64,000 nt of DNA from Alteromonas sp. CI.11.F.A3 (GTDB lineage: Bacteria; Pseudomonadota; Gammaproteobacteria; Enterobacterales; Alteromonadaceae). The position numbers and the translations under genes were made by a program. Each line of letters opens with the position of its first letter. Position 1 is the first letter of the stretch. The stretch covers positions 2,418,001-2,482,000 of the forward strand of contig NZ_CP136708.1 of NCBI RefSeq assembly GCF_032925565.1. The letters are read 5' to 3'. The notes beneath the pieces are model-generated. The model did not search any database. It saw only the letters and a program-made list of their open reading frames with translations, and was not told where the DNA came from. Shown here piece after piece: positions 18,242-27,705 of this stretch.

Positions 18242-19105
18242 ATGTGGCAATGCCCACTTTGCCGAAGCCCAATCGATATGAGTGCCTCGGTTATTCAATG
18301 CAGCAATAATCATAGTTTTGACAAAGCGAAAGCAGGCTACGTTAATCTTCTTCCCGTACAATTTAAAAATTCCAAGTCACCTGGTGACGACAAAAGTATG
18401 GTTCGCGCCCGAAGAGAGTTCCACGATCTAAATGGTTATGGCCCCTTAAAGCAGCGCATGACAGATATAGTGGCGCAGTATTACACCGATACCCGTAGTA
18501 GTGACAATGCTGATATCAATGCAAAGCCAGAACTTGCGATCTACGATGCAGGGTGTGGAGAAGGGAGTTACCTAAACGCCCTAGTAACAGGTTTAGAAGC
18601 CATTGGTATCCACACTAGCGGCAGCGGTAGTGATATCGCGAAAATTGCGGTGGAATTAGCGGCTAAGGCGTATAAATCGCAGCAGTTTGTTGTGGCCAGT
18701 AGCTTTGATTTGCCTATTGAGTCAAATACTCAAGATGTGGTTATTCAGGTTTTTGCCCCCGGAAGCAGTGAAGAGTATGTACGTGTGTTGAAAGCGGGTG
18801 GGTTTTTACTTACCGTGGATCCTGCGCCCATGCACTTGTTCGAGTTAAAGTCATTGGTATATGACAACCCCGCAAAACATGCTGTAGACAAAGAAACGCG
18901 GGTGGGTTTCGAACAATCTATGGATGAAACAGTCAATTATCCCCTGCATTTCGACAACGATGAGCAAAAAATCGCGTTGATTAAAATGACGCCGTATTAC
19001 TGGCGTTTACCACCGGACAGATTGGCAGAAATTGTTGAGAAGCTAAACCAAGTCACCGTTGATTTTCGTGTTCAAGCTTGGCTAAAAATGCCAGAGACCG
19101 CTTGA
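18242..19105 (+). CDS. rlmA: 23S rRNA (guanine745-N1)-methyltransferase
   Basis: A 287-aa protein beginning with a zinc finger: CPLC at 4-7 and C..NH near 20-24. This is followed by the FD.AK.GYVNLL signature and the GD...M..AR..F loop typical of RlmA. The SAM-binding motif DAGCGEGSYL is near residue 102. RlmA methylates N1 of G745 in helix 35 of 23S rRNA. The spacer after the zinc finger contains a ~15-residue Asp/Asn-rich insertion. The downstream gmhB frame begins within 25 bases, so the two are likely co-transcribed. Confidence 0.92.
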   Translation: MWQCPLCRSPIDMSASVIQCSNNHSFDKAKAGYVNLLPVQFKNSKSPGDDKSMVRARREFHDLNGYGPLKQRMTDIVAQYYTDTRSSDNADINAKPELAIYDAGCGEGSYLNALVTGLEAIGIHTSGSGSDIAKIAVELAAKAYKSQQFVVASSFDLPIESNTQDVVIQVFAPGSSEEYVRVLKAGGFLLTVDPAPMHLFELKSLVYDNPAKHAVDKETRVGFEQSMDETVNYPLHFDNDEQKIALIKMTPYYWRLPPDRLAEIVEKLNQVTVDFRVQAWLKMPETA

Positions 19106-19129
19106 GTGCATTTGAAGAGAAAGCACAAC

Positions 19130-19687
19130 ATGGGTTCACACACAGTTAAAGCCTTATTTTTAGACCGTGATGGGATCATTAATGTCGATCATGGTTATGT
19201 GGGGCAGTACGAAAATTTTGAATATGTTGACGGTATATTCTCGCTAATAAAGCGTTTTGAAAAAGCAGGCTATAAAATTATTATCGTTACTAATCAGTCG
19301 GGCATTGCACGCGGTTTATATTCCGAAGATGATTTTAACGCTTTGATGAGCGCTGTTCAGCAAGACTTTTACCAAGCCGGTATCGGCGAGGTTTCTGTCT
19401 ATTTTTGCCCTCATCATCCAGAGCATGGCATTGGCGCGTACAAAAAACAGTGTGAGTGCCGGAAACCAAACCCAGGCATGCTACTTCAGGCCGCAGAAGA
19501 GCATGCTATATCACTACCTTTGAGCATCATGGTTGGTGACAGTTGGCGAGATATACAAGCAGGGCAAAAAGTAAGTTTATCCCACTGCTATTTTGTTTCC
19601 CGTAAAGCCCCGCCAGCTGGAGTAGAGCTAAGCAATGTCATTCAAGTCACATCTTTGAACGACATTCCTGTTCCCAGTAGCGTTTAA
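19130..19687 (+). CDS. gmhB: D-glycero-beta-D-manno-heptose 1,7-bisphosphate 7-phosphatase
   Basis: The product is ~185 aa from the ATG at 19130; an in-frame GTG at 19106 directly abuts the rlmA stop. HAD-family motif I is FLDRDGIIN, motif II VTNQSGIARG, and motif IV GDSWRDIQAG. Zinc-binding CPHHPE..........CECRKP between them is diagnostic for GmhB. The enzyme removes the C7 phosphate from the heptose bisphosphate precursor of the LPS inner core in the cytoplasm. Other heptose genes are not close by, which is usual for gmhB. Confidence 0.92.
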   Translation: MGSHTVKALFLDRDGIINVDHGYVGQYENFEYVDGIFSLIKRFEKAGYKIIIVTNQSGIARGLYSEDDFNALMSAVQQDFYQAGIGEVSVYFCPHHPEHGIGAYKKQCECRKPNPGMLLQAAEEHAISLPLSIMVGDSWRDIQAGQKVSLSHCYFVSRKAPPAGVELSNVIQVTSLNDIPVPSSV

Positions 19688-19719
19688 CTCACATTTTCCT
19701 TAATGCTTTCCTTCACGTT

Positions 19720-19744
19720 GGCTAATGGCTAATGGCTAATGGCT
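19720..19744. repeat. Tandem heptamer GGCTAAT, about 3.5 copies
   Basis: Three direct copies of GGCTAAT plus a partial fourth lie between the convergent gmhB and yejM genes. No coding role. Confidence 0.85.
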
Positions 19745-19846
19745 GGGGCGCTAATTGAGTCTAGTAAGCAGAATGAAGAGAAAGCAAAGCTGTACGTCAA
19801 AAGCATTTGCGTTGAGAGTGCGTTAAAAAGCATTTTGAACGGATAC

Positions 19847-19884
19847 AAAAAAGGCGCCCAAGTTTGAAGTGAAGTGGCGCCTTT
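19847..19884. terminator. Bidirectional terminator between gmhB and yejM
   Basis: AAAAAAGGCGCC pairs with GGCGCCTTT around a 17-base loop. A-run and T-run flank the stem, so it can stop transcription from both convergent genes. Confidence 0.85.
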
Positions 19885-19890
19885 CACGTT

Positions 19891-21408
19891 TTAGTTTTGG
19901 TTAGAAAACCGAGACAAGTGTTTGATGGCTTGGCTCAATAAATCAACGTTAAGCGGTGCATTGCTGCGTTTGCCTGTAGCAACGTCAGTAATTTCGTAAC
20001 TACCGTTACTTAACACATCAGTACGTTTTCCATTGTGGAACACCACAATACGCTCACCAGAGGTACTGACTAGCCATTTGCGGTTTGGGTTTAACAAGTT
20101 TTGACCCGTCGAGTAGAAGGTTGTAGGCGCCGCGCATCCAAGGGCATTCATAATTGTAGGCGCAAGATCTTCAGTGCTAGCGATATCAGCACTTAGCGAC
20201 ATGTTGCTGTAAAGCATACCTTGCGAGCTTTCGCTCCCGAAACCGGTAGCAATCATTACCTTGTTGGTTTGCAGCATGTTTTGCGTTACGTAGCCTTCAA
20301 TCGCAGATGCAGGTAAAAATGCCAAGTGTAACCCATTGTGATTGTTTGAAAGAGGCTGGCGATAACTAGTAAACAAATCGTCAGGTAAACTTTCATCAAA
20401 ATGAATAGAGACAGGCATTCCTAGTCCAACGGGTAAGGCGAGTAGCACAGGGCGCTTTTTACTTAATGAGTCTTGATAAATCTCTGGTACACCAAACAAG
20501 GTGGTGGTTATCAACCCTTGTAAACTACTGGCGGTAGAATGGTAGTTTTCTAACGCATCAAGCCCAAGTGTGTCGATACCAGCAATAGGGGCATCATCAA
20601 TCTGCACTATCACTGTCATGTTCTTACCGGAATCTATAGAGCAATATACAGGCTCCGCAGGATAGCTAATATTATGAATGTCGGTATTAAACTGCAGCTG
20701 TTTTCGCTCTTCATAGGCGGCTAAATCAAGTAAGCCATAACGCGACATGGTAGTTTTAGCCGTAGCTGGGTACGACAGCGGAAACATATTATCTTGCTTG
20801 ATGATAGGCTGATAAAGTTCGGCATCGGCCCAAACATGCACTGCATGACTGGTAACAAAACACACCACAAAAAAGCTGGCTACTGGTACACCAATTTTAT
20901 GCTGTGAAAAGCGCTCGACCCTTTTCCAAATAGCATTGGCAAGCACAAGTTGAAAGCCTAACCACACTAAAAACAGCATGAATAAATAAGCCCACTGTTG
21001 CCAATAGAATTCACTTATTTGCGTTTGTGCTTCAGTTTTAAGCAAATCGGCAGCGTGAAAGCTAATATGAAAACCGGTACGATTAAATAACAACGCATCG
21101 AATGCCAGCAAGGCAAGCCCAACCGCAGCAATGATTGACGCACTGGCTTTAATTGCCCTTGGATTGGTGGCTAAATAACACAGGGGCAAAATAAAAATTA
21201 CAAACCCGAAAAAGGTCATAAAGCCAATATGGCCCAACCAATTGGTGAGTAAATAGAGCGTCCCTACGCCCGTGCCTGGCATGGGTGAAGAAAAAACAAA
21301 AATTGATGCAATAACAATGGCTATTATTATGTTCGCTAGTGCGAACCAATGGCCCCAATTAACTAATTTCGTCACTCGCTGGCGGCGAGGAGATTCGGCT
21401 AAAATCAT
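19891..21408 (-). CDS. yejM: YejM/LapC-like inner-membrane protein (DUF3413 plus sulfatase-like domain)
   Basis: A 505-aa protein with five predicted membrane helices in the first ~200 residues (YejM N-terminal domain), then a periplasmic alkaline-phosphatase/sulfatase-like domain. E. coli YejM (PbgA/LapC) senses LPS and controls LpxC degradation through LapB. This protein is shorter than the ~586-aa E. coli form, and I see no obvious sulfatase metal-binding motif, as expected for a non-catalytic sensor. Identity rests on topology plus the adjacent yejL and divergent yejK, the same neighbourhood as in E. coli. The role in LPS homeostasis is inferred. Confidence 0.85.
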   Translation of the reverse strand: MILAESPRRQRVTKLVNWGHWFALANIIIAIVIASIFVFSSPMPGTGVGTLYLLTNWLGHIGFMTFFGFVIFILPLCYLATNPRAIKASASIIAAVGLALLAFDALLFNRTGFHISFHAADLLKTEAQTQISEFYWQQWAYLFMLFLVWLGFQLVLANAIWKRVERFSQHKIGVPVASFFVVCFVTSHAVHVWADAELYQPIIKQDNMFPLSYPATAKTTMSRYGLLDLAAYEERKQLQFNTDIHNISYPAEPVYCSIDSGKNMTVIVQIDDAPIAGIDTLGLDALENYHSTASSLQGLITTTLFGVPEIYQDSLSKKRPVLLALPVGLGMPVSIHFDESLPDDLFTSYRQPLSNNHNGLHLAFLPASAIEGYVTQNMLQTNKVMIATGFGSESSQGMLYSNMSLSADIASTEDLAPTIMNALGCAAPTTFYSTGQNLLNPNRKWLVSTSGERIVVFHNGKRTDVLSNGSYEITDVATGKRSNAPLNVDLLSQAIKHLSRFSNQN

Positions 21409-21420
21409 AAAAAAGCCTAC

Positions 21421-21636
21421 TTAACCTTGAACACTCTTCTTGAGCACATTAGCAAACTGATCTGCCATGGCTTCGCGTTTGTCAGGACTAACCTGATTCT
21501 GTAAAATATGGGTAATCACATTACCTAGTACCATTAGCGATAAATCTCTCCCCGCATCGTTTTCTTCGAGGGTTAGAATGACTTTATTCATTAAGGTTTC
21601 AAATTCGGCATTGGTATAACGACTGTTCTGGGGCAC
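21421..21636 (-). CDS. yejL: YejL-family DUF1414 protein
   Basis: A 71-aa protein matching the small all-helical YejL family: F..LM.....LE....GRDLSLMVLGN, then Q.FA..L..SV. The function is unknown in all species. It sits 12 bases upstream of yejM on the same strand, so it is almost certainly in one operon with it, and is divergent from yejK. Confidence 0.92.
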   Translation of the reverse strand: MPQNSRYTNAEFETLMNKVILTLEENDAGRDLSLMVLGNVITHILQNQVSPDKREAMADQFANVLKKSVQG

Positions 21637-21796
21637 TGTTACGCCTCTTTTTTCATGATTTCTTTGATAAAAAGAATGGTTTTACTCGTAAAATGATTAT
21701 AATCGTTGTTTGAGTGATAACAATCATTCATTCTAAAATCCCGCAATTCCGTTAGTTTTTCTGACATTTTTTAAGCAACAGGACACCCTAATCGCT

Positions 21797-22861
21797 ATGA
21801 GTGCACTGATTCATCACTTTGTTGTACACCGTTTAGTCGTTAATAACGAGGATAAAATTGAAGCTATCCCTCGTGACAATTGTTTGGCAGTAACGCCAGA
21901 AATTGAGCTTCTCGCACACCAGATTAACCACAGCTTTAATGCTAAGCCAGGTAAAGGGGTGGGTCACTTTGTTTCACAAAGCGATGAAGAAAACACTGAT
22001 AACGTTGCAGAGTTTTCCGAAGGTCTAAAAAACTACCTAGCGCAGAAAAAAGCGGGCGGCGACAATTTAGAAGAAGAATTTCATAGCTTTTCGTTATCAG
22101 CCACTAAGCGATTAGTGAAAACGTTAATAGATACAGGCACAGTAGAAACAGGGTTTCTTATCTTTTGTCAGTATGAATTTTTGGCGACGCAATATTTGAT
22201 GATTGCGTTGCTAAATACGCGCTCTCACGTTGAAGTGACCAATTCACTGGATTTGTCTGCTCGAGAGCATCTCGATTTGGCACGTATGCAACTGGCAGTT
22301 CGTATTGACCTAACCCAATGGGATATACAACCGGAACAGCAGCGCTATGTAAGCTTTATCAAAGGCCGTATGGGCCGTAAAGTGTCTGACTTCTTTATGC
22401 AGTTTGTTGGTTGTGAAGAACTGGTTGATGTTAAGCAGCAAAATAAGCAGTTAATTTCGTCGGTAGATGCTTATTTGGCTAGTGAATCGTTAGATCCTCA
22501 AGAGCAGCACCAGCACCGCGAAGAAGTGAAAACGTATTTTAAAGAAAAGATTGATGCTGGCGAAAGCTTATCGGTTGATGAGTTAGCGAACAGACTGCCT
22601 TCGAACGAAGAAACCAGTAGCAACTTTTCATCATTTACTCAGTCTATGGAAGTACCGCTGGAAAAAGAAATTCAGCCAGATCCCGCCGCACTAAAACAGT
22701 TAGCGAAATTTACGGGGCAGGGCGGCGGAGTATCGGTAAGTTTCGAGCGCAAGCTGATGGGCGATCGGGTATTTTACGACCCCGCCACCGATACGTTAAC
22801 GATTCGCGGAATTCCACCCAATTTAAAAGATCAGCTTAATCGCCAATCTTCTATGGACTAA
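21797..22861 (+). CDS. yejK: Nucleoid-associated protein YejK (NdpA)
   Basis: A 354-aa protein of the NdpA/37-kDa nucleoid-associated family. The QLLAVRIDLTQW-like centre (residues ~165-180), SFIKGRMGRKVSDFFMQFVGC (~190-210) and the C-terminal FERKLMGDRV.YDP..D.L.I block are characteristic. The family binds nucleoid DNA and interacts with topoisomerase IV in some species. Its divergent placement next to yejL/yejM matches other gammaproteobacteria. The 160-base gap contains AT-rich promoter-like sequence. Confidence 0.93.
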   Translation: MSALIHHFVVHRLVVNNEDKIEAIPRDNCLAVTPEIELLAHQINHSFNAKPGKGVGHFVSQSDEENTDNVAEFSEGLKNYLAQKKAGGDNLEEEFHSFSLSATKRLVKTLIDTGTVETGFLIFCQYEFLATQYLMIALLNTRSHVEVTNSLDLSAREHLDLARMQLAVRIDLTQWDIQPEQQRYVSFIKGRMGRKVSDFFMQFVGCEELVDVKQQNKQLISSVDAYLASESLDPQEQHQHREEVKTYFKEKIDAGESLSVDELANRLPSNEETSSNFSSFTQSMEVPLEKEIQPDPAALKQLAKFTGQGGGVSVSFERKLMGDRVFYDPATDTLTIRGIPPNLKDQLNRQSSMD

Positions 22862-22926
22862 TCACTGCGTTTAACACGTAAAAAACGTATACTAACAACA
22901 GAAAACGAACACGATACAAGGGTGTC

Positions 22927-23802
22927 ATGCAACTATTTGTAAACGATTTGACAGTAATGGACTTTTCTTACCTTTGCCCCAAACGCGGCATGGTAGGTGA
23001 AAGCTGGATTGTCGATGTAATCCTAACCGGTGAACTTAACGAAGAAAGTATGGTTCAGGATTTTGGAATTGTTAAGAAAGATCTTAAACGACTGATTGAC
23101 GAATATGTCGACCATAAATTACTTGTGCCTGCAGAATATGCGGGCGCAACGGTTATCCATGATGACGTAAATGAACAGGTTGAAGTGCGCTTTACCTGTG
23201 AAGATGCGCGAGAAATTATGCTTCGCTGCCCAGCAGAAGCCTATGCATTTTTGTATTCAGATGTGGTTACCATGGAATCGGTGAGCGTTTATTTAAAAGA
23301 GGTGCTTGCCACCCATTTACCCGAAAACGTTGATAACATTACATTGAAGCTGCGTACCGAGGTGATAGAGTCTCCGTTTTATCACTATACCCACGGGTTA
23401 AAAAAGCATGATGGAAATTGTCAGCGTATAGCGCATGGTCATCGTTCTCGTATTGATATTTACCTTGATGGTAAAATTAGCGAACAAGAACAAGCTTATT
23501 GGGCAAACCGTTGGGACGATATCTATATCGCCACTACGGAAGATGAAATCGCGTACGAAAATCGCAAAATAACCGGTTCAGTCGCTACTCCTAGCGATTA
23601 TTTCTCGTTTGCTTACGAATCATCACAAGGCTATTTTGAGTTACTTATTCCTAAGGCCGATTGCGAGGTGATCACCACAGATTCAACGGTGGAATGTTTA
23701 GCTCAGTACTTGTTAGTTGAGCAAAAGAAACGCACTCCCAACAACCACTGCCAAGTAGTGGCGTATGAAGGTGTGGGTAAAGGTGCCATGGTATCTGACT
23801 AA
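22927..23802 (+). CDS. Two-domain 6-pyruvoyl-tetrahydropterin synthase-like protein
   Basis: A 291-aa protein that looks like a tandem of two PTPS/QueD folds. The C-terminal half (from ~residue 140) keeps the active-site pattern: HGLKKHDGNCQRIAHGHRSRI, with the catalytic Cys and zinc-binding HGH. The N-terminal half has the equivalent FSYLCPKRG....ESW stretch but lacks the His ligands. QueD-type enzymes act in queuosine precursor synthesis; this longer form is widespread in marine gammaproteobacteria without a proven role. Only 65 bases separate it from yejK, so it may share its transcript. Confidence 0.8.
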   Translation: MQLFVNDLTVMDFSYLCPKRGMVGESWIVDVILTGELNEESMVQDFGIVKKDLKRLIDEYVDHKLLVPAEYAGATVIHDDVNEQVEVRFTCEDAREIMLRCPAEAYAFLYSDVVTMESVSVYLKEVLATHLPENVDNITLKLRTEVIESPFYHYTHGLKKHDGNCQRIAHGHRSRIDIYLDGKISEQEQAYWANRWDDIYIATTEDEIAYENRKITGSVATPSDYFSFAYESSQGYFELLIPKADCEVITTDSTVECLAQYLLVEQKKRTPNNHCQVVAYEGVGKGAMVSD

Positions 23803-23954
23803 TTACCTCATTTTTGTTTAAATATGGTAGGCAAAATCGGGTAAAGACTATTGGCAAGCTTAGGATAAAAGAACAGTACAAGCACGGCACAAGTACTTTA
23901 TAAATTCGCTATCAATGCGAATCATGTGTGATGAAAGTACGAAAAGGAGTAGTA

Positions 23955-24842
23955 ATGAGTTCTAGGGTTAAGGGGGGAGAGTCTATCCAATCTAGTGTGA
24001 TTAACTCACTAAAAGTCGCAGCGCGTTCTGCTGGCATGTCAGCCTTACTATTGTTGGGTGGTAGTTTAACTGCCGCTAATGCGCAGCAAGACGGAATAAC
24101 GTTAAATGGCACTCTAACTCAAGGGAGCTTGATAAGAGGTCAGGTTGCCCCTGATGCTGTCGTTACTCTTGATGGCGAAACATTGTCGCTAAATAGCGAA
24201 GGCAAATTCGTTTTTGGTTTTCCTCGCGATGCAGGCCTGTCTCACAAGCTTAAAGTCGAGCTTGCTGATGGCACTATTTCAGTACGAGAAATTACCCTTA
24301 CTAAACGTGAATACGACATTCAACGTATAGACGGGCTTGATTCTAAAATGGTAACGCCGCCAAAAGCAGTGCTTGAAAGAATTAGGCAAGACAACGTTAA
24401 TGTGTCGATTGCCAGAAGTAAAGTAACTGATGCCGACGCATTGTTTACACGCTTTGAGTGGCCAGCAAAAGGTCCAATAACTGGCGTTTACGGAAGTCAG
24501 CGTGTATTAAACGGTGTGCCTAAGTGGCCACATTTCGGCGTAGACGTGGGAGGCCCAACAGGCGCTCCCGTTACAGCTCCCGTTGAAGGCACAGTCACGT
24601 TAGCAGAAGATTTGTATTATTCAGGCAATACGTTAATTCTTGATCATGGAATGGGCGTCTTTTCTACCTTTCTTCACTTAGATTCAATTACAGTGAAAGT
24701 AGGCGATACGGTAGCGCAAGGCGAGCAGATTGGCACCATTGGCGCTACAGGTAGAGCAACAGGCCCACACTTAGATTGGCGAATTAACTTGGGCAAAATG
24801 CGCCTCGACCCTCAGACGGTAGTGTCGGGAACGCCAGATTAG
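23955..24842 (+). CDS. Secreted M23-family peptidase (LytM/lysostaphin fold)
   Basis: The start is set at the ATG preceded by AAGGAG; the product is 295 aa. A long polar N-terminus precedes the hydrophobic signal (AGMSALLLLGGSLTAANA). After a beta-rich domain (50-150) comes the M23 domain with zinc ligands His193 and Asp197 (HFGVD) and His272 (GPHLDW); the second conserved His is in FLHLDS. All metal ligands are present, so it is probably an active peptidoglycan endopeptidase. The last codons lie in a tandem duplication (24827-24873). Confidence 0.88.
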   Translation: MSSRVKGGESIQSSVINSLKVAARSAGMSALLLLGGSLTAANAQQDGITLNGTLTQGSLIRGQVAPDAVVTLDGETLSLNSEGKFVFGFPRDAGLSHKLKVELADGTISVREITLTKREYDIQRIDGLDSKMVTPPKAVLERIRQDNVNVSIARSKVTDADALFTRFEWPAKGPITGVYGSQRVLNGVPKWPHFGVDVGGPTGAPVTAPVEGTVTLAEDLYYSGNTLILDHGMGVFSTFLHLDSITVKVGDTVAQGEQIGTIGATGRATGPHLDWRINLGKMRLDPQTVVSGTPD

Positions 24843-24873
24843 AGCGGGAACGCCAGATTAGAGCGGGAACGCC
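24827..24873 (+). repeat. 19-bp tandem duplication across the M23 gene stop codon
   Basis: GGGAACGCCAGATTAGAGC occurs twice in direct tandem and then as a 9-bp partial copy. The stop codon TAG is in the first copy, so the second is non-coding. Confidence 0.9.
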
Positions 24874-24914
24874 TAAATAGACCAACAACGTTCCTTGTCA
24901 CCTTACAATAAAAA

Positions 24915-24941
24915 GGGCTACCCAGTGTGGTAGCCTTTTTT
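24915..24941 (+). terminator. Rho-independent terminator
   Basis: GGCTACC / GGTAGCC stem, six-base loop and six T residues, with A residues before the stem. It ends the M23 transcript. Confidence 0.9.
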
Positions 24942-25050
24942 GTATTTACTGGTAACTCTTACTATGTGCGTATCTAAAAAAGTGCGAATCTGCAGATACA
25001 CTAACCTGCAGAGACGTAATTCTACATAAGCAAAGATTAACCGAGGGTGA

Positions 25051-26835
25051 TTAGTTAAGCCCCAACCATGCCGAAAACTTTCTCTCATCCACAATTGAAA
25101 AGTGGCACACATCTTCTCGTGCGTTTCTTATATCAAGATCGCCCGTTAGCAATCGGCCATCTCGAATAAGTGAAACGCTGACTTGTCCAGTATTGGTTGC
25201 GTCTAAAATCCGCTGTAACTTCGCTTGATTCACCACAAAACCATTTATGGCGATAATGATGTCGTTAACCATAATGCCTGCGTCGGCAGCGGCTAAACCT
25301 TCAAAAACTTGCGTAACCGTTAATCCTAATGGAGCTGGCTTACAGTTAGCTCCCAACTGTCGTTTCATGCCCTCGGCACTTGTTTTACCACCCTTATCAT
25401 CAGCAGATACTTTGCTGCGTGTGATGAGTTCGACACCAATGTTCGACAGCCAATTCTCTAACGGCACGTCTTTAGTGCCGTAAACCACATCGGCAAGGTA
25501 GTCAGTAATATCAATATCAAAATCTTGCTTACACAACGTGGCAATAACGTCGTCAGGGGTGCCTTTTTCGTCGCGGCCGTACTGATCCCATAAATGACGC
25601 ATTAGCGAATCTAAGTTGATTTCGTTATTCGACTTTTCACGTAGCAACAAATCTAGTCCAAAAGCGATAATGCCACCCTTGGTGTAGTAACTAACAATAG
25701 AGTTAGCAGCACTGGCATCTTGTTTATAGAACTTTGTCCATGCATCAAAGCTGCTTTCTGCTACAGATTGCTTAAACCTGCCCGCATTTTGCAGTAGTCG
25801 AGTTAAGTTCTGCGACACAATATCTAGATATTTTTGTGGGGAGATTGAGCCTGCACGAGCTAATGTTACGTCATCATAAAAGCTGGTAAAGCCCTCATAA
25901 ATCCAAAGTTGATTGGTATAGGTTTCTTTTTGTAAATCAGGCTTAACCATCACCTCGGGTTTAATACGCTTCACATGCCATGTATGGAAAAGTTCGTGGC
26001 TACACAAACTTAAAAACGTAATGTAACCATCGGTTTTCGTATCGCTTTCGCCCACCATAGGTAGGTCGAAACGCGGAAAGAGCAGGGCGGTAGAATCGCG
26101 GTGCTCTAAACCACCAAAGCCAGTATCAGCCAATAACGTCATAAACAAATAACGTCTAATAGGCTGGGGATCGCCAAATAACTGCATGTGGTGCTTACAG
26201 ATTGGGGTTAAGTCATTAGCAATACGCTCTATGTCGAGGTTATTTCTACCAGAGAATAACAACTCGAAGGTAACGCCTTCCACTTCAAAACTGTGAAAGT
26301 TACATACCCCAATATAAAGTGGATGGTCGATAAACTCAGCATAGTCTGCCACTTCATATTCCCAACTATCTGGCATATCTTCGCTCATTGGCATACTGGT
26401 ATAGGCACGCCAATTCGCTACAGCGGGTTTAATAATTTGCAATTTACATGGCTGTTGTTCAAAGCCTTCAACACTTAGAAATGCACTGGTACCGTTAATA
26501 AAGGCATACTCGTCATTAATAAACGCAGAACGCACTGATAAGTCGTTGGCATGCACTCGATAAGTAATAGTGACTGCCTCACCCTGGGTATCGGCCTGCC
26601 ACGTTTGCTTATCTAATTTTGTGCAAGTAACCGGTTCGCCAGAAGCAGTATTGTTAGCCGTTAACGACACTATATTTTTGGCAAAGTCTCTCACCATGTA
26701 ACTGCCAGGGATCCAAGACGGTAACGTGAGCGATAAAGTTTGTGATTCGTGAGAAGGCACGGTTAACGTTACATCAAACAAATGTTGTTGCCACGAGTAA
26801 ATCGACAGTTGGTAGTGAAGTGAAGCGCTATTCAT
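25051..26835 (-). CDS. M61-family metallopeptidase with PDZ domain
   Basis: A 594-aa protein. The N-terminal beta domain (W.PGSYM.RDFA..I) and the zinc motif His280-Glu-Leu-Phe-His284 (HELFHTWHVKRIKP) followed by LWIYEGFTSFYDD are characteristic of the glycyl-aminopeptidase M61 group. A PDZ domain occupies about residues 490-575 (PLGLTV..V..GLAAADAGI..NDIIIAING). No signal peptide is visible, so it is probably cytoplasmic. It is convergent with the M23 gene and divergent from the PilZ gene. Confidence 0.92.
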   Translation of the reverse strand: MNSASLHYQLSIYSWQQHLFDVTLTVPSHESQTLSLTLPSWIPGSYMVRDFAKNIVSLTANNTASGEPVTCTKLDKQTWQADTQGEAVTITYRVHANDLSVRSAFINDEYAFINGTSAFLSVEGFEQQPCKLQIIKPAVANWRAYTSMPMSEDMPDSWEYEVADYAEFIDHPLYIGVCNFHSFEVEGVTFELLFSGRNNLDIERIANDLTPICKHHMQLFGDPQPIRRYLFMTLLADTGFGGLEHRDSTALLFPRFDLPMVGESDTKTDGYITFLSLCSHELFHTWHVKRIKPEVMVKPDLQKETYTNQLWIYEGFTSFYDDVTLARAGSISPQKYLDIVSQNLTRLLQNAGRFKQSVAESSFDAWTKFYKQDASAANSIVSYYTKGGIIAFGLDLLLREKSNNEINLDSLMRHLWDQYGRDEKGTPDDVIATLCKQDFDIDITDYLADVVYGTKDVPLENWLSNIGVELITRSKVSADDKGGKTSAEGMKRQLGANCKPAPLGLTVTQVFEGLAAADAGIMVNDIIIAINGFVVNQAKLQRILDATNTGQVSVSLIRDGRLLTGDLDIRNAREDVCHFSIVDERKFSAWLGLN

Positions 26836-26964
26836 GGTGACCTTTATAAAAAATTATTCGTATCTTAAAAATATGGCGACATCATGCCTGATAGAGAAGG
26901 TTTTGTCAGCCGACACAAAATTGGTTACATTTAGAGTAAGTATAATAAGAATGTTCTTAAATAC

Positions 26965-27648
26965 ATGTCAGATAATGCAGTAAGTAGTCAACTTAACCGA
27001 CAAGACGTCGATAATTTGTGTGCCTTGCCACCGGGTGCAGTGGTAGATTTACAAATTACGACACCAACGGCGCCTAAGCGTGTGAAAACCGCTTATGTAG
27101 GAATGGAACTGGCGACCTGCATGATATTCCAGATACCCACTTCCGCAAAATGGATAGTTGTCAGAGACTTATTGACGGTGGGTAACGACGTAGTAGTACG
27201 CTTTGTACTTGAAGGCGATGCCGGGCAAGTTATAGCGTTTAGGGTAAAGGTTCTCAAATTATTGGCTAAACCCTCAGGGTTATTGATTACCAGCTTTCCG
27301 CGCCGCATTGAATCTATAGGCCTTCGTGCTAATAAGCGGGCTCAGCCTGGTATAGCGGTTAAAGTGTCGTGTGAAGCCTTCCCTGAATCTGAACATGTGA
27401 CCGGTATTATTGTGGATATATCTAACGATGGCTGCCGTATAGCTCTGCCGCTTAAGCCTGAATGGCCCATCATGATTGATGAAACTAAAATTGCATTAGT
27501 TTATTCAACCGATGGTAAAGAAGCCACGTTGAATGCCACTGTTAAAAATCACCAGTTAGAATCAGACTTTGTTTATTATGGCTTGAAATTCGATAGCGAT
27601 GACGATGCCGTCAATGCGCTCTTAGCAGGCCATACGCTAATTAGTTAA
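26965..27648 (+). CDS. PilZ-domain c-di-GMP-binding protein (YcgR-like)
   Basis: A 227-aa protein with a YcgR-type N-terminal beta domain (residues 1-115) and a C-terminal PilZ domain. The two ligand motifs are present: RANKR (RxxxR form) near residue 122 and VDISNDGCRI (D/NxSxxG) near 150. It should therefore bind cyclic di-GMP. YcgR relatives brake the flagellar motor or adjust surface behaviour; no flagellar gene is close by, so the target is unknown. Confidence 0.88.
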   Translation: MSDNAVSSQLNRQDVDNLCALPPGAVVDLQITTPTAPKRVKTAYVGMELATCMIFQIPTSAKWIVVRDLLTVGNDVVVRFVLEGDAGQVIAFRVKVLKLLAKPSGLLITSFPRRIESIGLRANKRAQPGIAVKVSCEAFPESEHVTGIIVDISNDGCRIALPLKPEWPIMIDETKIALVYSTDGKEATLNATVKNHQLESDFVYYGLKFDSDDDAVNALLAGHTLIS

Positions 27649-27705
27649 TACGATGTTCACAACAAAAAATTGAAGCAATTATTATAACAATAAGTGGAAT
27701 TTGCT

